Positions 11,776-22,560 of a stretch of 64,000 nucleotides of DNA are shown piece after piece. This stretch comes from Hyaloperonospora brassicae. Lineage: Eukaryota > Oomycota > Peronosporomycetes > Peronosporales > Peronosporaceae. Numbering within the stretch: the stretch's first letter is position 1; each line of letters opens with the position of its first letter. The stretch covers positions 62,001-126,000 of the forward strand of contig CANTFL010001256.1 in NCBI GenBank assembly GCA_947650285.1, read 5' to 3'. The position numbers and the translations under genes are program-made. The notes beneath the pieces were generated by a model. It worked only from the letters and a program-made list of their open reading frames with translations, searched no databases and was not told the DNA's origin.

Positions 11776-13071
11776 ATGGCATTGCCACCCAACGAGTCTC
11801 GGACTCTTTTATCTTACCTCGACCTCGAGAAGGATGTGGACTATGGCAGTGATACCAGGGTCCATGGAGATGACGGGATATCATCCCACTCCGCTCTACC
11901 TGAGGCTCGTCCTCTAACAGCACCGAATCCGTTAGTTGAACGTGGCGATACCACCGCGCCAGTGTAGCAGCATCATACAACAGATGCAGGTGAGAACATC
12001 ATCACGAACCCGATAGACGAACAACAGGAGCTGATCCGTCAGTGTGTAGGAGCGTGCTCTCTGTCTCACTCATACCCAGGCGGTTATTTAAAACCGGAGT
12101 GGTTACGTGTTCTCAACACCAGACGTGGAGCAACGCCTCCGTCAAACGGAAGGCCGTAGCCTTTCAACATGGGCCATTGGCCCCGAGGCTACGTCGCCAG
12201 AAGATATCGCCTTTCGCCAGGCTCTAAATGAGAGGTATCTCGAACCAGCATTTAACACGCAAGATCAGTACCTTGCACACCTTGAGAGTCTTTCTCGTGG
12301 TGTTTCGGTTCGACCGATAAAGGGCGTGATCATCTTGTTGTTCGCTGGCGAACTGCCCGAGGAGGAGGACAATGAGTTCATCCGTTGGGTGTACCGCAAG
12401 CGGCATCTTAGCAGTGTGCCAGCGCTGCGGGTTAGCGCCGATGTGGCTGGCGTTCGTCTGGAACGGAAGCTCCGGTTCGAGTATGCCAAGCTCGAGGCCA
12501 GTTGCGTACACGTACGCGTTATGCTCCGGCTACAATGGTAGCCACGGGTCACGACCCTAAGGTGCGGAGCAACACGCCACCTCTCACCACTATTGGTGAG
12601 AAGCATTCTCGCTCGCAATGCGACCCTAGCCACGATGTTCAAAAACATCCACGGCGTAAGGGCAGTCCTGCCGAAGGGGTATCTCATACTTTCACGAGTT
12701 CTCCGACTCCGGGTACCCTCGCCACTTCACCAGATACTGGTATTGGCCACGCCGACGACGTCGCTGAAGGAGTCGCTCCACATGGAACTGGTGGTTCCCT
12801 TGCTCATCGAGCAGAGTCGGTGGTGGTCGGGGTACCGAAGGAGGAGCATGAAAAGGTGGTCCGTGAGCTGAGTGGTCTCCAAGAGATATTGGGGAAGACC
12901 GAGAGTGCGCTCGACGCGATGCAAGCCCGTGTATAGGCGTTGAAGTTGGCCTGAGCCCGTGTGGATGGTCAGCTTGACCTCCTGGTTCGGATGCAACAGC
13001 CGACGGCAAGGCCCTATTACCCGGCGCAAGCGCCTCCGAGTTCGCATGGGACGGATCCCTATACGGCTTAA
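11776..13071 (+). pseudogene. Gypsy-B antisense ORF
   Basis: Begins M-A-L-P-P-N-E-S at 11776 and reads to a stop at 13069-13071. One frame is used to about 12100 (a TAG at 11965), a second from 12107 to 12541, then the first again with stops at 12934 and near 12952. Roughly 430 codons. The middle part is charged and helical. Residues coded by 12835-12990 form a coiled coil (E-E-H-E-K-V-V-R-E-L-S-G-L pattern), followed by a Pro/Tyr-rich tail ending in D-P-Y-T-A. I recognise no family. It overlaps the minus-strand chromodomain and integrase tail by about 480 bp, so both strands appear to have coded there. The frames are too coherent to be a mere shadow of pol: they continue for 800 bp beyond the pol end. 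Confidence 0.6.
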
Positions 13072-14210
13072 GTAAGCCAACGTAGAACACTGAGTGCGTG
13101 CGCAGTTTGCGCGGGAGGTTGAGCGTATACGCCAATCCCTTGTTAGCAATGACCGTGAATGGCCCAATGAAGCGCGGACGCAACTTTTTCTTGAAGACGG
13201 CAGACACTACATTTGTAGGTAGGTTTTTTAGCATTGAGTAGAACTTGGTCTCCGACCTCATAACGTTCAATACATCCTCTTCCTTTAGCATCAGCTTGTT
13301 TCTTCTGCTTGTCTTGGCTATCAGCCAGTGCATCACGTACGTGTCGTAACACATTCAAGCGCGTTGCGAGAAACTCGCTTACCTGTTTATGAACAGTAGC
13401 AGGGCTGATACCAGAAAGCCTATCGGCCATCACTCCCCCACCAAGCCCTGAACCACACAGTGGAAGCGTCAACGGAACGCAAGGGTAAGTGAGACCGTTC
13501 ACGTAGAGCGGATTAAAGCCTGTAGAGACTTGAACAGCGATTTTTAAAGCGAGCTTAACAACAGGAAGCATCGAACTCCAACGTTTTGGTGTATTAGCGC
13601 AAATACTGAGTAATAAGTCACCGATATCGCGATTGAATCGCTTGGTTTGACCATCGGTATGCGGGTGATACGCTGTGGACATGTCCAAACGTGTGCCAAG
13701 CACCTTGAAGATGGACTTCCAAAAATTCCCAGTGAAGCGAGGGTCTCGATCAGAGACAATTGCCACAGGCAAGCCGTGTTGTCGAAACACTCGATCGATA
13801 AACAGCGAAGCTGTACCTCCACCATCAGTGGTATCTGGCACAGCCGCTAAGTGAGCCATCTTGCTCAAACGGTCAACAAAGACCACAATACCCGTATTGC
13901 CTTGCACATCTTTCGGTAATCTGAACAGGAAATCCATACTGATGAACTCCCAGCACCCAGAGGGTATAGGCAAACTAGCCAGCGGCACGGCCGCATGAGC
14001 TGAGGGTTTCACCCGTTGACACGTTTCACACGTACGCACATATGTTCTTAACCATTTGTAAAGTTTGGGCCACCAATAATATTGGCTCACGGAGCTATAT
14101 GTCTTCTCTCGATCGAGATGACCGCCCACCGCAGTATCATGCGCCTCATAGAGGATGCGATACTTCAATTCCTTATCATGAGGGACAACGATATGGGGAT
14201 TATCCTTCAC
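12590..14210 (-). pseudogene. Gypsy-B integrase and chromodomain
   Basis: The 14210-13143 frame holds the integrase: zinc-binding H-x-x-x-H near H-G-G-H-L then C-E-T-C, and core motifs M-D-F-L and V-S-D-R-D-P-R-F. The third catalytic position reads D-G-Q-T-K-R-F-N, where the family has Glu, so the D-D-E triad is lost by a G-to-A change. After a frameshift, 13354-12692 gives the integrase tail (R-P-R-F-I-G-P-F), a Pro/Ser-rich linker and a chromodomain (Y-L-V-K-W-R-G-Y-P). A lost base converts the chromodomain Trp codon region to a stop; the remaining residues run on in another frame to about 12590. Chromodomains of such elements bind modified histones and guide integration. Confidence 0.9.
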
Positions 14211-14222
14211 ATCCGCGCTATA

Positions 14223-14891
14223 TCACAACAGGCCTTGATCGATCGAATATCGATGTAGCCTCGCACGCAAACGTGCCGACAATTTAATGTCTGAGTTGTT
14301 AAACTCCTCGCTCCCCAGAGCACGTAGAAATGCTACACAGTGTTCATCCTTGGCATATGACGTACGAATGAGGTCTGTGACCGATGATGAAAGAGTCGTA
14401 ACATGAGCAAGCTCATAGTCAGGCCTGCGTGACAACGCATCAGCCAAAGCATTCTGCTTGCACGGCTTATATATCACCTCGAAGTTATATTCCGCAAAGA
14501 ATGAGAGCCAACGAGCCATTCGCTGAGAAAGATGTGGCGACTGGGTCGCAGTGCGTAACGACGCATGATCTGTAAAGATCACAAAAGGCTTAGAGCCAAG
14601 CAGATGAATTCTGAATTTAACTAAAGCATACTTCATTGCAAGTAGCTCTTTGTCATGAACTGGATAGTTCTTTTCAGCTGCTTTCAGCTGCCGGGACTCA
14701 AACGCAATGACGCGTTCCTGTCCATCATTATTTGTTTGTAACAGAGCACTGCCGATGGCAAAGTCAGATGCGTCACAGACGACACTATAATATGGATCAG
14801 GACCGGGCAAAGCCAAGATTGGCGCATGAATAAGACTCTCTTTTACAGCTGTAAAGGCTTCCTGATCGGTGTTCGTCCAACACAATTCCAC
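14223..14891 (-). pseudogene. Gypsy-B RNase H
   Basis: Contains D-A-S-D-F-A-I-G-S-A-L-L, then H-D-K-E-L-L-A-M-K and F-T-D-H-A-S-L, and Q-N-A-L-A-D-A-L-S-R-R-P at the end. This is the standard RNase H block that degrades RNA in the hybrid during reverse transcription. The acidic active-site residues are visible (D of C-D-A-S, E of K-E-L, D of T-D-H, D of L-A-D-A). It overlaps the RT frame by about 50 bp in another frame, so a frameshift near 14880 separates it from RT. Confidence 0.9.
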
Positions 14892-15654
14892 ATTTTTTTA
14901 AGGAGATTGGATAATGGTCGAGCCATGTCCGCATAGTTTGCACTATACTTGTGTAAGTAATTGGCAAGACCAAGCCACTTACGTAAGTCCTTCTGGTTCT
15001 GAAGAACCGGCCAATCGACTATGGCTTTTACCTTAGCGGGATCCGCTCTAAGACCACGCTTCCCAATGAGGCACCCTAAAAAGGGAATCTCTTGTGCACC
15101 AAAGATGCACCTAGAGGCGTTGGAATACAACTTGTTTGTGCGCATGCACTCGAGCACTGCTCGTAAATGGTCGATGTGATCATCCACATCAGACCGGTTG
15201 TTCATATCACGACTATGGACAAAGATGTCATCAAAGTAGGTCTGTGCATAACCTTGGTGAGGCCGAAACAGGCGCGTCACAAGACGATTGAACGTAGCTG
15301 GGGCGTTTGACAAGCCCTGTGGCATAACTAGCCACTCCCAGAGCATACCGCTCGGAGTACTAACCGCTGTTATCGGGATATCGTTCTCACGCATGAGTGA
15401 TTGGTAATAATCATCGACTAAATCAAGTGCACTGACCATTGTACATCCCACCATATTGTTCTGAAGAACATCTTTCCGAGGGATTGGTGTCTGAGCCGGG
15501 ATCGTGGCAGCATTAAGCTTATTGTAAGCATGAACAATGCGCCACTTTCCATTGGGCTTTCGAACACAAAATGTGGGCGTGGAATGAGTAGATTTGCTCT
15601 CACGAACCATGCCCGCTGCGTGCTTTGCACGAAAGAAGTAGTCAATGACGTCAC
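14843..15654 (-). pseudogene. Gypsy-B reverse transcriptase
   Basis: Shows R-K-P-N-G-K-W-R-I-V, S-A-L-D-L-V-D-D-Y-Y-Q, M-P-Q-G-L-S-N-A-P-A-T-F and the catalytic Y-F-D-D-I-F-V. It then has G-C-L-I-G-K-R-G-L and the connection domain with K-W-L-G-L-A-N-Y. It copies element RNA to DNA. The N-terminal end is joined to an upstream frame (15710-15985) by a frameshift near 15650-15700. All catalytic residues remain in this segment. Confidence 0.9.
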
Positions 15655-15709
15655 ACTGTTCCTTTGGTAAAGGCCACTGCCGTGTTACGCAGTATTTAGT
15701 CCCAGGAAC

Positions 15710-17243
15710 TTAGTCAATCTCATGACGTACACCTCTATCGGGAGGTAAGACGGACGGTGGGTTGTGACACACCACGTCCTGAAACTCCTTTACCAAAGGA
15801 TAAAACGGATTCAGAGGATCCTTAAGGATCGAAGATCCACTACGGGCATTCAATGCCGCCTTTGTGTCCTCAAGGACAGACTCGTCCAATAACGAGGATG
15901 AGTTCAACTCAATATCTGGTCGAATGACCACTGACTCAAATAATTTTCCTGCCTGTAAGGCTTGGCTAAATTCGCCGTCAGACACATTCGTCTAGTTCAA
16001 AGAGAGTATCCAAAAATGGAAGAGTCTCAAGACTAATATTACCATCAACATGGCCAGTCACTCCATTGACAAGTGTATATAGTGTGTTATTACTATTATC
16101 ACTTATTGTCTTCTTAGACGTTGGGCGCTTACCAGTTGCCACCCGACGATGAGATTGTTTCTTCTCAGAAACCGTACGCCTTGTAAAGGCCGGGACAGTC
16201 GGATCCTTGTGGTTGCTATTTGTCTTAGCACGCTCCATACGAGAGCTCATGTCTTGAACGACATCTGGTGAAGTGTTACGTAACTCAAACACTTCACCCA
16301 GTGAATTTACACGGACCACTTCACGTACAGCATTCGGGCCTAGCCCTGAACGCTCTGTCTTCCCGCCATCAATGTTATTACCGACATTCAGTGAGGTGCC
16401 ATCACGGCCGTCCTCACTCTGTGTATTTTCACGTGCCACCGCACTGACATCATGGAAATTACTTCCTGTATGTCCCGCCCGTAGGCCAACCATGCTTGAC
16501 GCATGCAGTGACTCATTATCACAACGAGTATCACTCAACGGAGTACAACTCTCTTCAAGCATATTAGAAGAGCTCCGCTCCATATTCATGTCATAGACAT
16601 TCGAGCTAGTTAGCTCCGACATACCAATGTCCAGCACCATGAAATCTTCCGCCAATGACTCGCGCCAATAGTGCTTTTGTTGCGTAGCAAAGGTGGGTTC
16701 ATGACTCTCCAAAACTCCACTAGGAACATCGCGCGTTGCGCCTAAGGCCTCAGACCTCCAATCGATCCATGGTTCATGGCGTTTAAGCCATGCCATGCCT
16801 AGGATGAGATCACATATCTACTCCAAATCAAGGACAAGGCATCGTTCAACGCTGTCAAAGTCCAAAACCTTTACACCTAAGTTCAACGGAACTTTAGGCA
16901 CAGTAACGCGACTACCCGTCGCTATACGAACAGTGATGAAATCACCATCGTGTGCTTTGAGCGCCTCAGCATATTGCTGACTCTCTTCAAGGGAACGGCG
17001 TCTAGCATAGTTGCATGACGCCCCAGAATCGATTAAGATCGACCAGTGCTTCTCAAAGCCTTTATCAATCGTCTCAGGGACTAACAAGCCAGGCTTGTAT
17101 CCACGCTCTGTGCTTGCTGGCACGGAGCTCTGTGGGGCTAAGCCCTGTGTTGCTCTACCTCGTAGAGAAGTGACAGAACTCAGTTCTACCCCAGTAGGGC
17201 GCCCCGCGCTTACTGGGTGTCGACGATTCCCGTGCCATACCAC
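15710..17243 (-). pseudogene. Gypsy-B protease and protease-RT linker
   Basis: 17243-16818 contains I-L-I-D-S-G-A-S, the active-site motif of a retropepsin-type aspartic protease that would cut the gag-pol polyprotein. 16796-15978 begins G-M-A-W-L-K-R-H-E-P-W-I-D, the usual block after the protease, and then an unusual 220-residue Ser/Asn/Asp-rich linker. 15985-15710 ends near [12 protein letters not shown], just before the RT. A stop near 16815 and frame changes separate the parts. Confidence 0.85.
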
Positions 17244-18244
17244 GTTTCTGGTTGAGGCTGGGGTTTCGACCTGTAGGAGTCGGTCGTTTCTTACGCAAAG
17301 GACAAGTGGGACGTAGATGTTTAGTGCTTCCGCACATGTAACAGCGTCTCACCTCCTGTCGTTGCTCGGCAACTTGAAGCTCAGCTTCACCTTCATCTTT
17401 AGCGTTGCTGAGATCCATCGGTTCGGGCTTACAGTAAGCTGAGCTACTTGCTGAGGTCGCCCTCGCAAAGTTTGGGTTACACCCATTCCAACCAAGTCTG
17501 GCTGACTTGAAGTTGTGCTCATCATTCTGAGCGATGCTCACTGCCTCCTCAAAAGTCGAGGGATGGACTCGAAAGACCTCGGTCCTGGCAATGCCAGTGC
17601 GAAGACCTTCCATGAAGACTGTCACGTAGACGGTCTCAGGGAGAGGGTCGGAGCGCATGGCAGCCATCAGAGTTCTCAACTCCTGGACATAGTCCGTTAG
17701 ACTCATTCTTAACCTGACGGGTAGACAAGAAGCGTGAGCGCACGCGATATGGCCTGGTTGGGCGGCGAGAAAACTTGCAAAAGGTCCAACTTGAGCGAAT
17801 CCCACGTGGGAAACGCCAAGTTGACCGACGTGCTACACGTCAAAGCCCACTCTCTCGCTCTTCCTTCGAGCTTTGAGATAGCCAACGAGACCCGCTGGTT
17901 CTCAAGTGAGATGAGACCAGAGTCCATGGCCATCTCAATCTCACGGATCCAGAGGGTAAGGTTTTCCCTTCCTTCCCGGAGTAACATTTAACGTCCACCC
18001 GAAGGGGACGAGGCTTAGCCTCTTCTGCTGGCATAGCCACATAGCGTGTCGGCATAGCCGAATCTACTTGGTTTTGAACATGGCCCAACAGGGCCGTTTC
18101 ATACTGCATGAAGGTCTCGACTCGTCCGTTGAGCACATCGGGACCTTGTGCAGCGAGAAACTCTACGTACTCAGGGCCTACGGCTGCGGTCAGCTTATCA
18201 AGCGCGACCTTTTGGGCCTCAGAGAGGGGTGTGGGTTGCTCCAT
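17155..18244 (-). pseudogene. Gypsy-B gag
   Basis: The likely start is the ATG at 18244 (M-E-Q-P-T-P-L), about 40 bp after the PBS; an in-frame GTG further up is not a start. Gag continues through three frames (18244-17840, 17987-17709, 17805-17155), which indicates two frameshifts. The middle part has the capsid pattern L-W-I-R-E-I-E-M-A and A-R-E-W-A-L. The end has an intact zinc knuckle, C-Y-M-C-G-S-T-K-H-L-R-P-T-C (C-x2-C-x4-H-x4-C), for binding element RNA. Confidence 0.85.
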
Positions 18245-18283
18245 CCTCACAGAGGATCAGTCGTTACCGACTCGGGCGTAGAT

Positions 18284-18301
18284 TGACTATAAGTGCTACC
18301 A
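18284..18301 (-). other. Gypsy-B primer-binding site
   Basis: On the minus strand, two bases after the 5' LTR, the sequence begins TGGTAGCACTTATAG. TGG next to the LTR pairs with the CCA end of a tRNA. The tRNA was not identified. Confidence 0.75.
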
Positions 18302-18303
18302 AG

Positions 18304-18776
18304 TATAGCGGAGCCACACAGCTTCTTAAGTCAGAGGAAGACTTAACGCTCTTACGAGAAACTTTGGTTCTACGAACCCGACTCAGAGAGTCAACAAGCT
18401 CAGAGAGCTTACGGTCCCTGTTTCAGGGGGACCAAACGATTCAAGAAAATCACAGCACAGAGTGCTCAAGAGCAGCTACCTTTACAGGCGTTGCTAGCTC
18501 TTCCTATCAAGACGCCTCGCAAGGCACGTGTCTTATGTTGATCAAAATGGGAACTGAATTTTCATTTCTTTAATTAACCTAAAAGAACACCTTAGAACAA
18601 CGTATTTAACCTGCCCTAAATAACCTCTTAAAAGATCTCGCAATCAATTGATGACAGACATCGGTCTTCAACAATTGATACACTCACTGTGTTCTAAAAT
18701 TACTTTATAGGGTACCCCCTCTCTTGTGTGCACCACACCTATCGTCGACTACCAGCCGACGAGTAACCCCGTTACA
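18304..18776 (-). repeat. Gypsy-B 5' LTR
   Basis: Pairs with 11194-11667; differences cluster in the first 60 bp. Followed by the CTTAA target duplication at 18777-18781. Confidence 0.95.
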
Positions 18777-18781
18777 CTTAA

Positions 18782-18918
18782 AGTCCCTTGACCGTGTCCT
18801 GAGCGAGGTTGTCTCTGCGCAGATGCCTGACGGACCGGCTCCTGCTCTCGGTCCCGAACTTTTATTGGAACCATATATGCCCCGCTACCGACTCGTGAGT
18901 CACGCATGGGTGCCTTGA
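18782..18918 (+). pseudogene. Gypsy-A antisense ORF, C-terminal end
   Basis: Directly after the Gypsy-B duplication the plus strand codes for a Leu-rich helix (K-S-L-D-R-V-L-S-E-V-V), then a Pro-rich part and the end S-H-A-W-V-P followed by TGA. Codon register matches the frame that ends at 11188 (R-L-G-Y-L-L-R-L-A-L) when the insertion and one TSD copy are disregarded. This is good evidence that the plus-strand frame was one coding region before Gypsy-B arrived. Confidence 0.65.
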
Positions 18919-18959
18919 AGGTCCTGATTGATTTGCCGAGCTCGGTCTTTTAAATGCTT

Positions 18960-19247
18960 CTAAGCTATAAAGGGTCTGGTGGTTGACCCGGACGGACGAT
19001 CACTCCAACAACATTTTTTTAGGCTACACCATCCTGAGCTCCTTGTATTTGTGCCGGCGGGTGTTGCTGATATCGCTGTGGTGTCTCGTGTTGTCGAGGA
19101 CGCAAATCCAAACGAATCCGCTCCTCCAACTGTGAGCCACGCTGCACCCATTCCTAAAAATTGTCGTGACGCGTAGATTTTTCCTTCTTGGTCGATCAGA
19201 ATTTCTACTTCGCGACCCGACGAGTCTGTGTAGACCGTCACTGACAC
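18960..19247 (-). pseudogene. Gypsy-A chromodomain-like remnant
   Basis: Minus-strand residues G-R-E-V-E-I-L-I-D-Q-E-G-K resemble the start of the chromodomain that follows Gypsy integrase (x-E-V-E-x-I-L-D-x-R). The remainder does not align in one frame. Position just after the integrase tail fits. Low confidence. Confidence 0.35.
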
Positions 19248-19708
19248 ATAATTTTTTAATTATACTGTCATACGGGTAACGCTATATGACAAGTCGTCCT
19301 TCGTCGAGTCTTATCTCTTCAATTCTTTCTTCGTCGAGTAAATACGTAATCCGTTTGAATATTTCAGTCACTTATTTCGATGGTCACTTATGAAATTTGG
19401 ACGCAGATTTTCATCGCTCATCTCTGCCTGCATCATCACAGAAGTAAGGTTGTTATTAACAGTAGTGCGTGGAATAGTACTCATTTACCGCCCGCACCAT
19501 CTTCAACCGATTCCTTCACTTATTTTGCCATAGCTAATCGTATAACAAACCTCCGCAAGACAGATTAGATAACGGCTATCATGCCAGTTTGTCATATCAT
19601 TTCCACTTCACCAAAACCGTCGCTGAGTCCTGTTGATGCTCGAACGTGTGGTGAGCATTCATCCACAATTGCCTATACTTCGTATCTCCCGATATCTTTG
19701 CCTGGCTC

Positions 19709-19981
19709 CTAACTATCCTTTGGTAAGAATTCTTGGTCGAAATTAAAACGGTCGGTCTCAGCGATTCTGGTTACCAACCTCCTTGTAGATCGTTCGCCCT
19801 GAACTCTACTCTTCTTCATGCGTGACACACGTACGACAGGATAGAATCGATAACTTCTCCTGTTGGGTACCTCTAACTTTAAGCGAAGTCCTCCACCCGT
19901 CGCTATATGCGACAACGCCCATGCCATCAATGGGCCAGCTTCTTCTTCAGGCCAGGCTTCACTTTCTTCATTAAAAGCCAT
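19709..19981 (-). pseudogene. Gypsy-A integrase C-terminal tail
   Basis: Reads M-A-W-A-L-S-H-I, then Y-R-F-Y-P-V-V-R-V-S-R-M-K-K, then F-N-F-D-Q-E-F-L-P-K-D-S. This follows the G-P-F-x-V / F-P-V-V-H-V-S-x-L-K / F-D-E-x-L-L-P-E-D-S pattern of the end of Gypsy integrases. A stop follows directly. Confidence 0.75.
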
Positions 19982-20289
19982 ACTTGACCCCTTTCTTCGA
20001 ACTTTGTCTTGACTGACGCATCTGATTTTTTACCGTGTTCTCTTGCTGCTGGGATATAATCTGATCGTCTCGTTCGTGGGATGATTCGTCGTCCCGCTGG
20101 GCTCAATCTCTCATTGTAGATATTTTGCTCGTCGAGCTTTCAGACTCACTTAATAATTATTCGCAAGACTAAGCGCAATCTCTCGTTGTCAGTCATACTC
20201 GCTTCGCCATACGACCGTGTCTGCTGATCTTATCAGGTTGATTACTCCGGCTTTTTTACGCCGAATAGGCTCGGTAATTGCTTTCATTG

Positions 20290-20835
20290 TATAGTGCGCC
20301 CCAACCATGAACTAGGTAGAAAGGGTCTCATTATCGTATGGTCTATGAAGTTATTGTTCGCATGTACTAATCGCTTGGCAAAGTCGTCCCAGTCTACTTC
20401 GAGAGTTATCTCGACATTCACGCGCACTATCTGTATCATCGTCTTCACGATGCTTTCTTATGTTCATTTTCTTGGGGCATTTAAAATTAACGTAGCTCGT
20501 GATTTCGAATCCATCATCTTGGTGAAAGATTAAAACTCTTCACTAATAAATCGTGGGTCTCTATTATGCTGAATGAGGCGGGGAGCTCCGAAACGACGAA
20601 AGATGCCCTCTTCGAATGCTTTTTCAGCGTCTAATACCCATGTTGCACCTATGGAATATGCAATCATGAATCCCGCAAAGTGAAATTGGAACAGCAGCAG
20701 CGGTGCATTCCCTCGTCGAGTTTCTGGTAAAGGAATAACAAAATCCGTTAGATATCACCTGAAAAGACCGGTCAGATACGACATTACCCGGCGAGTGGCC
20801 TCTCGAGTAATGCATACTCTTGCGGCTACTTCAAT
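20290..20835 (-). pseudogene. Gypsy-A integrase core
   Basis: Across three broken frames the minus strand reads G-F-M-I-A-Y-S-I-G, A-E-K-A-F-E-E-G-I-F-R-R-F-G-A-P, x-R-D-P-R-F-I-S-E-E-F, a S-K-S-R-A-T-L block and V-D-W-D-D-F-A-K-R-L-V-H-A-N-N. These match the integrase core in order, with the second catalytic Asp in H-N-R-D-P. The third catalytic Glu cannot be read safely. Many stops; inactive. Confidence 0.75.
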
Positions 20836-22130
20836 CTTCACAGTCTTTTATTTGTCTCATCACGTTGGCAAATAATCCGGTTTAGTAATTGTCGCAATTT
20901 ACTCGATGATACGTCCTTACTATCTCTTGGTGTCCAATTCAACATAGTCATTACTTTTAGCAGAATCTCATCGATCAAATTTGCTGGAACTACTCATATA
21001 TACATTATGTATTCGTCCAGCAACTCCTTCGACTCGCGGCATCTTCCTAGGTAGTAGAGTATATTGTCCTCGCTTAGTACGAAACGACTCACGAGTTTTC
21101 CTCGCGTAGATAACTTGTTCATGGGTCAGCTGGTCAAACTCACCTCTAAGATAAATCTTGAGCGCCGCTCAGCTCTATTCCTCATATTTAGCTTTCAAGA
21201 TCCTTTTTCTGCGGTTTGTACAAATAGCGGATCGATATCTATAATACTCGCCGGTTCCCGGCGTCTAGGTGCTTCTGTTGGGTGCATTAATATTTGTCGA
21301 GGCTTGGATCGTCGGATGGTCTTCCCGAATATATCTACCATGTCTGTTTCCTTGAACAACTATGAAACTTAGTCGTTCTTGTCGTGGATATTCATCGCGC
21401 GTTTGGTGTGTCCAGTTGTTCTCGGGTTGGTCGATCAGCAATTTGGACCTGCTGAGTCCTACTTCGCGTAGTTGTCGCGATTGTTGGCGATTCATTTTTT
21501 TACAACGTAGGCGACTAAATGAGCAAATTTTCTTGTCTGCAATTTTTAATTATAGCTCGCTCAGTCTCTCTGGGTCCTTCATTACTTGCCCCGATTTGGC
21601 TTTCGACGCTTCGATGGCTAGCCTATTTGCGGCCGCATTGTAACATAGTATAACGTGAAAATATTAGACAGAGCTAAAATAATCGACTAATTCTATGCGA
21701 CGTGCTAACATCACCTGCAATGAGTGTTTTTTTGCATGCGACCCCTAATGGTTTGCTGGAATGCGAGTCTGGAGTCACCCACAATAATCAGGTCAGGCAC
21801 TTTTTGTTTTAATGCTGCTTGTATCTCGTTATTCATTCATGTGTAGTTCGCAAGATATACTGTCTTTGCCGACAGGTAAGCACTCGCATCGATCACAATG
21901 GTCCATTCAGGCAAATGTCACAGTATCCACGAGCAATTCTTGAATACCGCCTTGCTTTCCTGTCTTCGCGGCGCCGTCGAACGACAGTACAAAATCAACA
22001 AATGTCGGAGGCACAAGCGCATGGAGAAGCTCCGGATCCAGTTGAACACTCGCCGAGTTTCTTGGGCTAGGTGGGGAATTTGTCGTAACGACTCGTCGAG
22101 GCTAATAGTCAGCGTGACGGACGCTTAAAG
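20836..22130 (-). other. Gypsy-A, unread pol segment
   Basis: This lies between RNase H and the integrase core and should hold the rest of RNase H and the integrase zinc domain. I could not align any frame with confidence. Confidence 0.4.
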
Positions 22131-22560
22131 CAAATGGGCGAAGTCCACATCGCGTTCGCTCAACCTATTGATATTCAGATGATACGGGTGAGTAATACAG
22201 CGAAGATGACAGCCCTTCCGTATAACGCCTTGGACGTGAATAGACATTTTATCGTAGAGAATCGGGTCTATACGTGAACGACTATTACAGTGAGAAGAGT
22301 AAAGTTAGTCTTGAGCAACTGAAGCAGCGCCAGCACTTCGCGCTCCGCAGGGTGGTGATTTGTCTCGCTTTCCTTTATCACTCGACCACATATACGAAAC
22401 GGGTGTAAGAATCCGTCATGCATTTGCAATAACGTACTGATCAAGGCCCAATCATTGATAAAAAAATCATCACATGAACGTCTCCCAATGAGACAAAATG
22501 ACGCAGAACTGAAGCTGTAACAATTGTTTGTTGTAGCATAGCACAGGAAATCGTGTCCCG
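22131..22560 (-). pseudogene. Gypsy-A RNase H
   Basis: Minus-strand pieces read T-A-S-V-L-R-H-F, D-D-F-F-I-N-D-W-A-L-I-S-T-L-L-Q-M-H-D-G, and H-H-P-A-E-R-E-V-L-A-L-L. This is the order seen in Gypsy RNase H (P-I-L-R-H-F, A-S-x-x-A-I-x-A-x-L-x-Q, A-E-x-E-x-L-A-L-L). Frameshifts occur between the pieces. Confidence 0.7.

Larger units (their letters stand above)
11194..18776 (-). mobile_element. Gypsy-B: chromodomain Gypsy retrotransposon
   Basis: A 7.58-kb element on the minus strand with LTRs of 474 and 473 bp, a perfect 5-bp CTTAA duplication, a PBS next to the right LTR and a purine tract next to the left LTR. Minus-strand order is gag, protease, reverse transcriptase, RNase H, integrase, chromodomain. 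It also carries a degraded plus-strand ORF at 11776-13071. The two LTRs differ at roughly ten sites, which implies a fairly recent insertion, but every pol segment has frameshifts, so this copy cannot move by itself. It lies inside the antisense ORF of Gypsy-A. Confidence 0.95.
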
